Positions 36,101-42,856 of a stretch of DNA of 64,000 nucleotides are shown in pieces. The notes under the pieces are model-generated. The model was not told where the DNA came from, did not search any database, and saw only the letters and a program-made list of their open reading frames with translations. The position numbers and the translations under genes were made by a program. How positions within the stretch are numbered: position 1 is the stretch's first letter; every line of letters begins with the position of its first letter. Origin of the DNA: a virus; the IMG/VR virus record IMGVR_UViG_3300036985_009306, positions 62,001-126,000 of that record; one strand, written 5' to 3'.

Positions 36101-37440
36101 TATTACATCAAGATAACATACTTCATCTTTCTATACCTAATGAAAATAGCAATTTTTCTTTTATTGAAAGGGCAAATGGTTATTTAGTTTTTGCAGATCC
36201 TAGTTTTAATTTTCAACATTTGTCACCTGTTAATGTGATCATTAATGCTTCAGATAATTCTGGAAATTCAATGGTCCCTTTTTCATATGTGTTTATACCT
36301 CATGTTTATGCAACACCTTCCATTCAAGACAGAAATTATGTCAATCAAATTGCTTTGCAATATATTCAAAATCTTCAAGCTAATATTGCAAGTAACTATG
36401 TTCATTCTAAATCTACAGAATTCTATGGTCATAATAAAGCAATTTGTCTTGAATTAGGTAGACATCAACAACAAATAGATCTTCTTAATAAAGATAGAAG
36501 CTATTCTACATTAACAGAAGCCTATCTTTACGACAAATTGGGATATTTGCTTTATACAATGCCTACGATTGGAATGTCACATGATGATTATAGAGCATTG
36601 TTACAATCTCTTATATTAATTTTGTTTCAGGGTTCTCTCAAATCTTCTCTTGAACAAGGCATCTCATTATTAACAGATCTGACTGTTAATATTACAGAGT
36701 TAGTTTTTGCTCCTGGTTCTGATATATCAGAACAATTCATGATTTATGTGGATCTTTTATTGGACAGTGCACCATTAGCAGGTGTTGATCTCATTGTACT
36801 TAGTAATAATTTAGCCCATATATTTGAATTAGTGAAACCAGCACATATATTTATAGTCCAACGTTTTGTCTGGACTGAACCTGAAGTATTTCATTTACAA
36901 GATGAATTTTACTCTATAACATTTAGTGGAAGATTTACTGAAGAACAATTAGGAATTTATAAAGATACAGATAATAAAACTGTTGACCATGAATATTCTC
37001 AATTTTTACATACTATTAGTAGTACTGAAGATTTTAATTTTCATTTTGGGATGCAATTTGATGAAGATGCTCATAGTCAACTTATGCCCAGTCTCTTGAT
37101 TTTGAATGACAGGAATACATATTTAACTGAAAATTATATACTAATACCAAATCGATTTATATCGGACTATGTCAATGTGACATTAACTATTACAACATTT
37201 TCAAGTTCTTCTTTGACGATTAGTTCAGGCATTCAAAATTTGACAGCAATTACAGGTCTTATTCACTTACCCACAGGTTTGGAAATTATTATTAAATATG
37301 ATGACAGTAATTTGATGTCAGGTACTATTATTTCTTATAATTCTAGTACTGGAGATTTAAGCGTAAATATTACAGCAATAGTAGGTTCAGGAACATATAG
37401 TTCTTGGTCAGGAGAAATTTTTTATTTTAATGAAATTTAA
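30187..37440 (+). CDS. giant tail fibre/baseplate protein with chitobiase-type and Ig-like repeats
   Basis: 2417 residues. At least five copies of a chitobiase/hexosaminidase C-terminal-type unit (TYYTTDGSDP...T-S-S...(I/L)KYFS-x-D-x-AGN-x-E) alternate with Ig-like units ending in SKDELGN or SVDNVGN. There are also several MTGT(I/V)-x-SY-x-SGTGAL units with LTIS-x-G-x-QNLTVG strands, and two TDFTLIGASSN modules near residues 1196 and 1269. Residues ~2045-2240 change to helical (YIQNLQANIASNY, HQQQIDLLNKD, YDKLGYLL), probably the virion attachment part. The C-terminus ends in another SGTIISYNSSTGDLS unit. The chitobiase-type domain is associated with carbohydrate-binding proteins, so surface adhesion is plausible. 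Confidence 0.65.
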   Translation: MSNDRTSPVTTSNIPFGWNKVDSFEVKLTAVDYGDTIYDAPSGVLKTYYTTDGSDPSTSSSSGPVGGGAQFSVADQGITTVKYFSIDNNGNAEQIRTNLLRLNNIGPVTVYSTVPSSPDGTNGWFKTNSTITLSVFPTSCVTYYKWDSGSFQTYSSPFHIPSVEGIHSLEFYSKDELGNIEDIQTAFFKFDDTAPVSQDDAPFGLQTQPLTVNLFSSDNASGVENIYYTTDGTDPTTSSQSGTSVVIAASGSPAPLYPIFLKYFSVDFAGNQEPINTAIVNLFLNTEIPQIYISENFAINGKHGWYTSSPLITLAAVGPQGIKEILYKLYPVNNATTAKYTSTVDISSTVDLSQNYLINIEIDQVTTLQINVRGAISSQTTIIEIINAINNTFGSVIATQTDKYGSSTGAGYITLTSPTGGTGSATSEINFLQPTSNDATLAVFGLDSAYPHTFTETVVFIPYTSPVSLSHDGIWQIDFYAVSINNTMTGTITSYDSGTGALVVEITSMSGYGTYSAWSITSGINTTFSTTSLTISKGTQNLTVGLGLALTAGQEVVIRNTSGVGSKQYKLDSVLPVTYVINSFRPDANNNWYKTSPLIGFNPTDSLSGIFKTFFQWDNGIVSELQNGAMSGVVASYNSGTGALSVDITNTTGSGTFNSWLVSDNITFSNTSLTISTGLKTLTVGLNLNLQSDQQIIVCFDNDNLMTGTVVSYNSGSGVLEVNVTSIIGSGTYDIWTVLLVDCTITSSITLLSINTGVQDLIVGTGLSFSVGQQIIITPQFTQIPKEGIHLLKVYSEDMAGNVGEIQSFTYKLSQTGPATTDNTIFYQGIIYTAIGTGYQDIIQENSIVLGTYQIQTVNPNVVSVISIYNVTQSRYYHLESITGINRNIIYLIDNGFPLSVSDHLEVTYFYVISHDPPVLNTNEFCLTVPPFQPYTIDYDANIRLYPTDESTNEIEVTYYTIDGSIPTINSLVYDPTIGINLTTSGTYVIKYFSINIAGNVESPKTAQYRVIIDKDIPVLDVNLISDPSLNGWYGIKNSSSTTPLTISVGTKTLFIDSGLTILQGQQVVITYDTNNVMTGVVSSYDSIIGQLVANITNIIGIGTGLFPWVVSIQAFAIGVETWTSDRIFRYNETATVIDSITLELSNYFVKSIELIETSVTHQVVPLSGITIIPGPTGFYNRIQVATTLPIISTTAGYFVIGGIYTIVSIGSTNFTLIGASSNTVGVTFTATGVGSGTGTVKEAILVDYSHYIGLDRVDFNLDSDLVTAGNFVVGQSYIITFVGTTDFTLIGASSNTIGVAFTATGTGSGTGTAIFSVDLKPVYANLSKFLGIKSSFSEQLTLQGTIGFYYSVITRIPIVEGSLIVTKNSTPLTLNTDYTFDSATGKISYLTSVLITDVLATSYYQDGVKFGFTLLATPGQFFLNEGIHTIYSKSYDRNSVLYSDEPQKFGTQSTQFKLDRVIPVTTDNVLNVGWQISPVTVRLFPYDIGSGIDKTYYTTNGSDPTTSSSIYDVSTGIILTATGVYTIKYFSTDKAGNTENIKSAAYQVWVDASLPVSNYTISPSSPDGNDGWYITDPTIHITASDPDSGIAAIYYRVNSGPLSNYDPSGILVPFQGLNTIEFYSVDNVGNIEYPHHQIDVKWDNVPPSTTTDITSNYTSSSIIRFISNDASSGYDTTYYTTDGSTPTTSSSNGSFVLTGTFLLKFFSTDKAGNQEAVQSHQFYFDFTPPQITNFQPIGCIITDSTTEITFDITDDLSGVDIESVYLNVDGIIYSTTKNSSKFSYVEHSPLSYSITLVLDSQDDLNFQNIDILIVNAKDNVENATSLEFNFVHEDTIPPWVCQVWPAPNVQDVSLNSNIAALIDDDLSGVDIKSVRISVNAVDFNLNYRDVLNVQYTGTASSAILKVYNYTFTTYIDGQTDITFSLYEGGYNTIQKILLYFNSLANYSASIIDSKLAQQPSIFLLNSHNLDILHQDNILHLSIPNENSNFSFIERANGYLVFADPSFNFQHLSPVNVIINASDNSGNSMVPFSYVFIPHVYATPSIQDRNYVNQIALQYIQNLQANIASNYVHSKSTEFYGHNKAICLELGRHQQQIDLLNKDRSYSTLTEAYLYDKLGYLLYTMPTIGMSHDDYRALLQSLILILFQGSLKSSLEQGISLLTDLTVNITELVFAPGSDISEQFMIYVDLLLDSAPLAGVDLIVLSNNLAHIFELVKPAHIFIVQRFVWTEPEVFHLQDEFYSITFSGRFTEEQLGIYKDTDNKTVDHEYSQFLHTISSTEDFNFHFGMQFDEDAHSQLMPSLLILNDRNTYLTENYILIPNRFISDYVNVTLTITTFSSSSLTISSGIQNLTAITGLIHLPTGLEIIIKYDDSNLMSGTIISYNSSTGDLSVNITAIVGSGTYSSWSGEIFYFNEI
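33772..33909 (+). repeat. TDFTLIGASSN fibre module, copy 3
   Basis: Begins AGYFVIGGIYTIVSIG and reads TNFTLIGASSNTVG; located in the 2417-residue protein. Confidence 0.85.
33991..34128 (+). repeat. TDFTLIGASSN fibre module, copy 4
   Basis: Begins AGNFVVGQSYIITFVG and reads TDFTLIGASSNTIG; 81 bases after copy 3. Confidence 0.85.
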
Positions 37441-37472
37441 GTTGTTCAACTAATATTAAAGGAGAGATATAA

Positions 37473-37604
37473 ATGAATAAACAAGAGACAATAAGTAGAG
37501 TCGAGAAAAAACCTATAGTAGAGAAATTTAAAAAATTGAGAGAAGAATCTGCAAGTGTTATTCTAATAGATAAAGACGGAAAACAAACTAAAATCAAAAT
37601 ATAG
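37473..37604 (+). CDS. 43-residue lysine-rich small protein
   Basis: A short ORF starting MNKQETISRVEKKP and ending GKQTKIKI, with a strong AAAGGAGA ribosome site 8 bases upstream, placed between the giant fibre gene and the gene at 37614. Basic and charged, with an IDKDGKQTKIKI hairpin-like end. Unknown function. The ribosome site and snug spacing make it likely real. Confidence 0.6.
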   Translation: MNKQETISRVEKKPIVEKFKKLREESASVILIDKDGKQTKIKI

Positions 37605-37613
37605 GAGAAAAGT

Positions 37614-38429
37614 ATGTATCAATTTATTGAACGTGCAAAATTTCAAATTAAGGGTGAAGTATGGATAAAGATTGGAGACAATCTTACTAGAGAACAGATT
37701 TTAACTAAACCAGACAGACATATTGAAAATTTGATTGTTGATGTGGCAAGTGATTTGATTGCTCAATGGGCTCTAGTAAATGTTGATAATGCTGTTTCAG
37801 GTGATGTTTCAGACACTTCTATACACATACCGGGAATCTTAACTTTAGCTGTTGGAACTGGTGGTACAGGTTGGGATATTCAAAATCCACCTGTAGAAAC
37901 AGCTGATCTTACTGTGCTTTTTACAGAACTTGGTAGAAAAGCATTCATAAGTAAAAAGTATGTTGATAGTTATGGTAATGATCTTTCATCACCTTCTAAT
38001 CCGGCAACTGTTAGTACAAGTACAAGTCAATTTACCGTGGGTGTAAATATACCTACAGGGACCCTTATAATGCTTACAGCAACTTCACTCCCTAATCCGC
38101 TTCAAGCAAATTATGTATATTTTGCAATTAATGTAGATGCAACGAATATACGTCTTGCAACATCTTATTCTAATGCATTGTTAGGTGTTTTTATTACTTT
38201 GACTACTGCTGGAACAGGAGTAAATGTAGTTGCTATAACTAACATTATAGATTTATTAACTACGTTTACTAGCAGTGAAGTTGTTGGACCTTTAGTAGAA
38301 ATGGGGTTGTTTGGTGGAGTAGGTGCTTTGAGTGCTAACGGCGGGATACGTGTTAATGCGAAGCATTTTCCAGTAATTAATAAACCACCCTCGTCGCAAA
38401 TGTCAGTTCTCTACCGTCTAATATTTTGA
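37614..38429 (+). CDS. tail/fibre-associated protein with inserted beta module
   Basis: A 271-residue protein. The N-terminal ~120 residues (FQIKGEVWIKIGDN, DVASDLIAQWAL, LAVGTGGTGWD) and the C-terminal ~50 (VVGPLVEMGLFGG, GIRVNAKHFPVINKP) read as one domain, interrupted by an inserted ~70-residue beta module (STSQFTVGVNIPTGTLIMLT, YVYFAINVDATNIRLATSY, TLTTAGTG). I recall this insert type from other phage tail proteins. AGGAGAAAAGT ribosome site. It is the last gene of the structural block, right before a strong terminator. Confidence 0.6.
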   Translation: MYQFIERAKFQIKGEVWIKIGDNLTREQILTKPDRHIENLIVDVASDLIAQWALVNVDNAVSGDVSDTSIHIPGILTLAVGTGGTGWDIQNPPVETADLTVLFTELGRKAFISKKYVDSYGNDLSSPSNPATVSTSTSQFTVGVNIPTGTLIMLTATSLPNPLQANYVYFAINVDATNIRLATSYSNALLGVFITLTTAGTGVNVVAITNIIDLLTTFTSSEVVGPLVEMGLFGGVGALSANGGIRVNAKHFPVINKPPSSQMSVLYRLIF

Positions 38430-38456
38430 TTTTAAACAAATTATACTCTCATTTGT

Positions 38457-38494
38457 AAATTGCCTTTGATGAAAATTAAAGGCAATTTTTGTTT
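38457..38494 (+). terminator. rho-independent terminator after structural operon
   Basis: AAATTGCCTTT (38457-38467) pairs with AAAGGCAATTT (38478-38488) around a 10-base loop, followed by a T run. It closes the tail/baseplate block and separates it from the accessory gene at 38554. Confidence 0.85.
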
Positions 38495-38540
38495 ATTAAA
38501 AAAATAGTAAAATATTATTACTTTTTCCTTACTTTTTGTG

Positions 38541-38546
38541 TATATT
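38541..38546 (+). promoter_or_regulatory. -10-like box, possibly giving a leaderless mRNA
   Basis: TGTGTATATT sits 7 bases before ATG 38554, with no Shine-Dalgarno sequence between. If used, transcription would start at or next to the ATG. No good -35 hexamer is visible. Confidence 0.35.
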
Positions 38547-38553
38547 ATGAAAT

Positions 38554-40383
38554 ATGACAAGAAAATGTAAAGATTGTGGAAGAGATGTTGAAGTACTTTC
38601 TAAATTAGCTACTAAAGTCTTATGCAAAGAATGTAAAAGCAAAAAAAATAATGATTATCCACAAATTCTTAATGTTGATACAGATGATTTCATTTATTGT
38701 AGATTTTGTGGTTTAGTAAGAAAATCATTATCTCATCATATTAAAAAGTTTCATAAAATTACTGAAGAACAATATTTACAGCAGTTTGGTGATGTTCCAA
38801 TACAATCTAAAAATCTTTTTGAAAAAAGAAAGAATCGTTCTCAAGAATCAAGAGATAGAGTAAGTTTAACTTCAAAACAAGCATGGCAAGATTCTGAGTA
38901 TAGAAAAAAACAGATAGAAAGATTAAGAAATCAACATAGAGAACCATGGAAGATGTCAAAAGAAGGTGTTGAGCATATTAAAGAGGGACAGAATAAGTCT
39001 GTTAAAATGCAAGCAAGAAGAGAAAGAAAAAAGCAAAATGAGTTTAAAAGAAAAGAAGAGATAAGAACAGGAAAAGAAAGTTTAAAAGAATTTGTTCTTT
39101 GTCCTTTATGTTTAAGAGAAGGAAAAGATGAGATAGGCTCTAGATTTGAATGTTTAACATTTAAGCATTTAAAAAGTCATAATTATAGTTCAGAACAGTT
39201 TAAGAATGAATTTAAAGATTTTAAGTTTAAGATAGATAGATTGAGAAAAGAACATTCTGAGTGTTTATCTGGTGAGAACCATTTTAATTATGGAAAGAAA
39301 TATAGTGATGAACTTAAGCAAAATATTTCTAAAGGGGTCATAGAAACTTGGGATGAACATAATCCAAAAAAAATTTGTCCTCAGTGTGGAACAAGAATGT
39401 TAGAGAGAAATGAAAAAGAAGTTTGTAAGAATTGTATGTTTAAAATTTATGGTTTTGAAGATACTAATGAATATGTGTATTGTAGAATTTGTTTTAGAAT
39501 AAATGGAAATTTGACACAACATATTGTTAATGATCATCATATAACAACTGAAGCGTACAAAGAAACGTATCAATGTGAGATTTATTCAAAAAACAATAGA
39601 GATGCAATTGGAAAACATTTAATAAGTATTCCAATTACTGAACATCATAGAAATGCAATTAAACAATTTAATATAAGAAAAAATATTGAGAAAATTAGAT
39701 TAGAAGACGACTTTAAAAACGAAAATTATACTTTTTTATTAGAAAGAAAAATTCCATTTGATTTAGAAGATACATATGATTTTGTTTATTGTAGATATTG
39801 TTTAAGACAGATGAAGTTTGTGTCATCAGAACATTTATTTAATCATAATCTTACTGTATGGATGTATCATCAATTATTTCCTGACGTACCTTTATTTGCT
39901 AGATCAGTCATTAATAGAGTAGTAAGTAAAGGAGTAGCAACTAAGATAAGATTAGGTACGTTAAATCTTGGTTGTTATGGATATTCAGGGTATAGAAAAG
40001 ATATTGGACATTTTACAAGAAGTATGGTAGAAGCAAATTTTTGTAGAATTTTGATTTATAATAATGTAAAATATGAATATGAACCCAAAACATTTCCTCT
40101 TGAGCATGAAATTTATTCAAGTTATACACCTGATATATTGTTATTACAAGATTTTTATGCATGGAAAGAAGGAACGTTTTTGGAGTTAAAAAATAGAGGA
40201 ATGGATGAAGATAATGAAAAGAAGATGAATGTGTTTTTTGAAAAGTTTCCTGAGGTTGTATTAGTTGTATTAGATAAGTCATCACAAGAAGTAGTAAATT
40301 TAGAAAGATTGTATAGACATAAGATTGATTTATGGGAGACTAGTGAAAGAAATATCGAGACAACACCTGAGTTATATGTTTAG
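38554..40383 (+). CDS. homing-endonuclease-like protein: zinc fingers, NUMOD3, PD-(D/E)XK domain
   Basis: A 609-residue protein with several Cys2-x-His2-type zinc modules: an N-terminal CKDCGRD/CKECKSK pair, then YCRFCGLVRKSLSHHIKKFH, CPLCLREG...HLKSH, CPQCGTR...CKNC, YCRICFRINGNLTQH, and YCRYCLRQ. Near residue 245 is a NUMOD3-like motif (ENHFNYGKKYSDELKQNIS). The last ~120 residues fit a PD-(D/E)XK/Vsr-like nuclease: E in SMVEANF, PD in YTPDILL, and E-x-K in FLELKN. This layout is that of free-standing phage homing endonucleases. It sits alone behind a terminator. No intron or split gene was seen beside it. Confidence 0.75.
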   Translation: MTRKCKDCGRDVEVLSKLATKVLCKECKSKKNNDYPQILNVDTDDFIYCRFCGLVRKSLSHHIKKFHKITEEQYLQQFGDVPIQSKNLFEKRKNRSQESRDRVSLTSKQAWQDSEYRKKQIERLRNQHREPWKMSKEGVEHIKEGQNKSVKMQARRERKKQNEFKRKEEIRTGKESLKEFVLCPLCLREGKDEIGSRFECLTFKHLKSHNYSSEQFKNEFKDFKFKIDRLRKEHSECLSGENHFNYGKKYSDELKQNISKGVIETWDEHNPKKICPQCGTRMLERNEKEVCKNCMFKIYGFEDTNEYVYCRICFRINGNLTQHIVNDHHITTEAYKETYQCEIYSKNNRDAIGKHLISIPITEHHRNAIKQFNIRKNIEKIRLEDDFKNENYTFLLERKIPFDLEDTYDFVYCRYCLRQMKFVSSEHLFNHNLTVWMYHQLFPDVPLFARSVINRVVSKGVATKIRLGTLNLGCYGYSGYRKDIGHFTRSMVEANFCRILIYNNVKYEYEPKTFPLEHEIYSSYTPDILLLQDFYAWKEGTFLELKNRGMDEDNEKKMNVFFEKFPEVVLVVLDKSSQEVVNLERLYRHKIDLWETSERNIETTPELYV

Positions 40384-40418
40384 AAACTATTAAATCAAAC
40401 TTTTTGTTATGATAGATA

Positions 40419-40862
40419 TTAAGCGAGTAATGTTCTTTTAAATTCTCGTAGGCAGACAAAACCATATACATTTGCTTGGGCTTGAGTGTTTCTACCCTCT
40501 ATTTGTCTACTGTGTCGTAAAAAATGATATAATTCATGGCCTAAAAGACAAGTCATGTCTTCTTCGATATTAGCTATTGGTTCTGAGTCAATATTGGTAG
40601 ACATTATTGTGATTCTATTTTTTAATAAAATCAGGTCTAACAAAATCTTTTAGGATTGCTGGGTAAATTCTTACACAACATAAATGACATAGAATTTTAT
40701 AAAATTTTGTTTTTTTGTAGGATAATGACAAATACCACCGTAAGATTTTGTTATTGATAGATGAATGTGGTTAATTTGGGATGTGTCAATTGTTTTTAAT
40801 TTCTCGTTGAAGAAATCTATAGTTTTGGGAAACTTTTCTATCTGACCTGTGAAGTTAATCAT
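40419..40862 (-). pseudogene. broken zincin (HExxH) metalloprotease-like gene
   Basis: The only credible minus-strand gene. The upstream part starts MINFTGQIEKFP (ATG at 40862) and stops at 40671; the downstream part, from 40643 to 40419, is in the same frame and contains HELYH (HExxH zinc-peptidase motif) then RQIEGRNTQAQAN. Between them the frame has two TAA codons, but another frame reads through as ILCHLCCVRIYPAILKDF and on to PDFIKK. Two compensating frameshifts, at an A7 run near 40710-40720 and an A6 run near 40618-40624, would restore one ~147-residue protein. It resembles short zincins, perhaps SprT-like. Either a decayed gene, homopolymer sequencing errors, or frameshifting. Confidence 0.55.
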
Positions 40863-40867
40863 GTTTG

Positions 40868-40873
40868 ATTATA
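40868..40873 (-). promoter_or_regulatory. TATAAT -10 box for the minus-strand gene
   Basis: On the minus strand TATGATATAATC ends 5 bases before the ATG at 40862. This is a perfect TATAAT with an extended-like TG, so the transcript would be nearly leaderless. The -35 match is weak. Confidence 0.45.
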
Positions 40874-40929
40874 TCATATTTTTTTGAAGTTCTGCCATTT
40901 TTTAATGTTTTTATGGAGTCTGCTAAATT

Positions 40930-41175
40930 ATGCTTTTAATTCAATATTTCTCTGATGGGACTATGTCTTTCAATTGGGATCAACTTCCTGAGCCATTGAA
41001 GAGTGAGACAGAGATAAGAGACAAAATTTTTAATGAGCTTCAAGAAAAAATGAGAATTAATGAGAATGTAACAACAAGAAAATTGTTTGACCTCAATAGA
41101 TATGCAATAGAGAGAATAAGAACTGAACTTAGGGCTAAAGGCAAAAAAATACAGATTAATAATATTAAAAATTAA
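40930..41175 (+). CDS. small protein, unknown function
   Basis: An 81-residue, charged, mostly helical protein (SETEIRDKIFNELQEKMRIN, YAIERIRTELRAKGKKIQ). GGAG occurs about 12 bases before ATG 40930; an alternative in-frame ATG at 40963 (MSFNWDQLPEP) is possible. It is followed after 17 bases by the sugar-nucleotide enzyme gene. No recognised domain. Confidence 0.5.
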   Translation: MLLIQYFSDGTMSFNWDQLPEPLKSETEIRDKIFNELQEKMRINENVTTRKLFDLNRYAIERIRTELRAKGKKIQINNIKN

Positions 41176-41192
41176 ATTTATTGGAGATTAAA

Positions 41193-42083
41193 ATGGATTT
41201 ACTTGTGATAGGGGGTAATGGGTTTGTAGGTGCAAATTTTATTCAATATATTTTAGAAAAGTATCATGATTACAATGTTATATGTATAGATAAACATACA
41301 AATGAGAATATAGAAAAAACTGAAAAATTTCATTTTTATCAAGTAGATTTTTGTAATATAGAAGAAGTATTGAAAGTTTTTAAGTTTTGGTATAGTTTTG
41401 ATATAATAGTAAATTTTGCTGAAGAAAATAATGAAAATATTATAGATTCAAATATTTATGGTGTGTACAAGATTTTTGAAATAATTAAGAAATATAAGGT
41501 TAAACATTTTTTACAAGTTTCTACAACAGATGTTTATGATATATTAAATGATGAACAAAGATTTGCCGAAACTTCTAATACAAGTCTTTATTCTGCTTCT
41601 AAAGCTTCAGCTGATTTAATTGCATTATCATATTTTCACAGTTTTAAGATACCTGTAGTAGTTTCAAGATGTTCAAATAATTTTGGGATTTATCAAAATA
41701 CTAATGAATTTATTCCCTCTTTGATAATAAATGCTTTGACTAAGAAGAAGCTTATAGTTTACGAGGATGATATTAGAAATTGGATTAATGTTTTGGATCA
41801 TTGTAGAGCTTTAGATACTTTGATGCATTATGGCAAATTTGGTGAGATTTATAATATAAAAGGAAATCGACATAGTAGTTTAGAAATAGCAAGATTAATA
41901 ATGAATTATTTGAATTTACCTTTAGATATGTTGGAAGTGAGATCTAGAGAATATAGTTTTAAAAGCGAAATAGATTATTCAAAAATAGGTGATGAATTTG
42001 GGTGGAAACCTGTCTTAGATTTCAAAGAGAGTTTGATTGATACAATTGAATCATATAGGACAAATTTTGTAAAGATTTTATAA
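41193..42083 (+). CDS. RmlB-like NAD-dependent epimerase/dehydratase with altered active site
   Basis: A 296-residue extended short-chain dehydrogenase. It has the GGNGFVG nucleotide motif (residues 7-13), VDF for the adenosine acid, YSASK (Tyr-x3-Lys), and strong RmlB-type blocks RCSNNFGIYQ and RNWINVLDHCRALD. In dTDP-glucose 4,6-dehydratases the catalytic segment reads STDEVYG; here it reads STTDVYD, so the Asp-Glu pair is changed. It may be an epimerase-like or non-dehydratase variant, possibly for virion or host-surface sugars. ATG 41193 is preferred over TTG 41181 because TTGGAG forms the ribosome site. Confidence 0.75.
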   Translation: MDLLVIGGNGFVGANFIQYILEKYHDYNVICIDKHTNENIEKTEKFHFYQVDFCNIEEVLKVFKFWYSFDIIVNFAEENNENIIDSNIYGVYKIFEIIKKYKVKHFLQVSTTDVYDILNDEQRFAETSNTSLYSASKASADLIALSYFHSFKIPVVVSRCSNNFGIYQNTNEFIPSLIINALTKKKLIVYEDDIRNWINVLDHCRALDTLMHYGKFGEIYNIKGNRHSSLEIARLIMNYLNLPLDMLEVRSREYSFKSEIDYSKIGDEFGWKPVLDFKESLIDTIESYRTNFVKIL

Positions 42084-42132
42084 TATTCAAATACATGCAA
42101 TTTATTCCATTGAAACATTAATAGGAGGTGTT

Positions 42133-42171
42133 ATGCATAAATATTCAGAGAATTGTCAAATTTGTAACATA
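42133..42171 (+). repeat. distant N-terminal tag copy (MHKYSENCQICNI)
   Basis: Sixth copy, 33 kb from the others, on a protein whose body is unrelated to the tandem family. The Cys-x2-Cys is kept. This one has a strong ribosome site (AGGAGG). Confidence 0.85.
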
Positions 42172-42768
42172 GTTGGTGATTTTTCAGCTAAAACAAGTTC
42201 TAATATGAGCATTGGGGAAGCTAAGAGGAAAGTTGAAGAGCTTTTAAAAAATCCAGAACTTTTAAAACAAGTAGGAGATGCTCTTAAGAGTGCTTCATTG
42301 AACAAGGAAGCTGCTATTTCTCCTTTAATAAGAACATTTGTTCTTGCTCTAATGACATTAGCCCCTTCTATTTTTGCTGTTCCAAGTATTCAAAGTGATC
42401 TTGAGATGAAGCTTAAACATGGTGATAATATTACAATGGAACAAGTAAATACAATGGAAGATAGAGCCAAGAAAGAAATGCAGACAATGACAGAGACTTC
42501 TGTCAATAAAGTTAATGATGCAATTAAAGATGATAAAGGTAAAGAAAAACAGGTTGATTTTGGAATTCAAGTAGGCAAAGAAAAGTTAATGGCAGCAAAT
42601 GCATATGAGGCCAATATTCTAAAAAATATGGCACAATTGCATAAAATTCTTTTTGCACAGATGAAATCAGGAATTATGGATCAAGCAAGTTATGATAAAG
42701 CTTGTCAAATATTGATAAGTTCTTTTAATAAAGCTATAGCAGGACAGGCTCAAGAGGTTGTTCTTTAG
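42133..42768 (+). CDS. tagged protein with a membrane-like segment
   Basis: A 211-residue protein beginning with MHKYSENCQICNI, the same tag as the cassette at 3.8-9.2 kb but with an unrelated body. Residues ~60-82 are hydrophobic (TFVLALMTLAPSIFAV); the rest is helical and rich in Met, Lys and Gln. It has a strong AGGAGG ribosome site and is followed by a terminator, so it ends its own transcript. That only the tag is shared supports a sorting or docking role for the tag. Confidence 0.7.
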   Translation: MHKYSENCQICNIVGDFSAKTSSNMSIGEAKRKVEELLKNPELLKQVGDALKSASLNKEAAISPLIRTFVLALMTLAPSIFAVPSIQSDLEMKLKHGDNITMEQVNTMEDRAKKEMQTMTETSVNKVNDAIKDDKGKEKQVDFGIQVGKEKLMAANAYEANILKNMAQLHKILFAQMKSGIMDQASYDKACQILISSFNKAIAGQAQEVVL

Positions 42769-42805
42769 CAATTTATAAGTTAAAAAAACTGAAAATTATG
42801 ATAGA

Positions 42806-42840
42806 AATGTAACAGGGCGTATGCTCTGTTACATTTTTTG
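42806..42840 (+). terminator. rho-independent terminator
   Basis: AATGTAACAG pairs with CTGTTACATT (42806-42815 with 42826-42835); the helix extends inward by G-T, G-C and C-G pairs to a GTAT loop, followed by six T. It separates the tagged gene from the UvsW-like gene. Confidence 0.85.
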
Positions 42841-42856
42841 TTTTTAGAGAGTAAAG

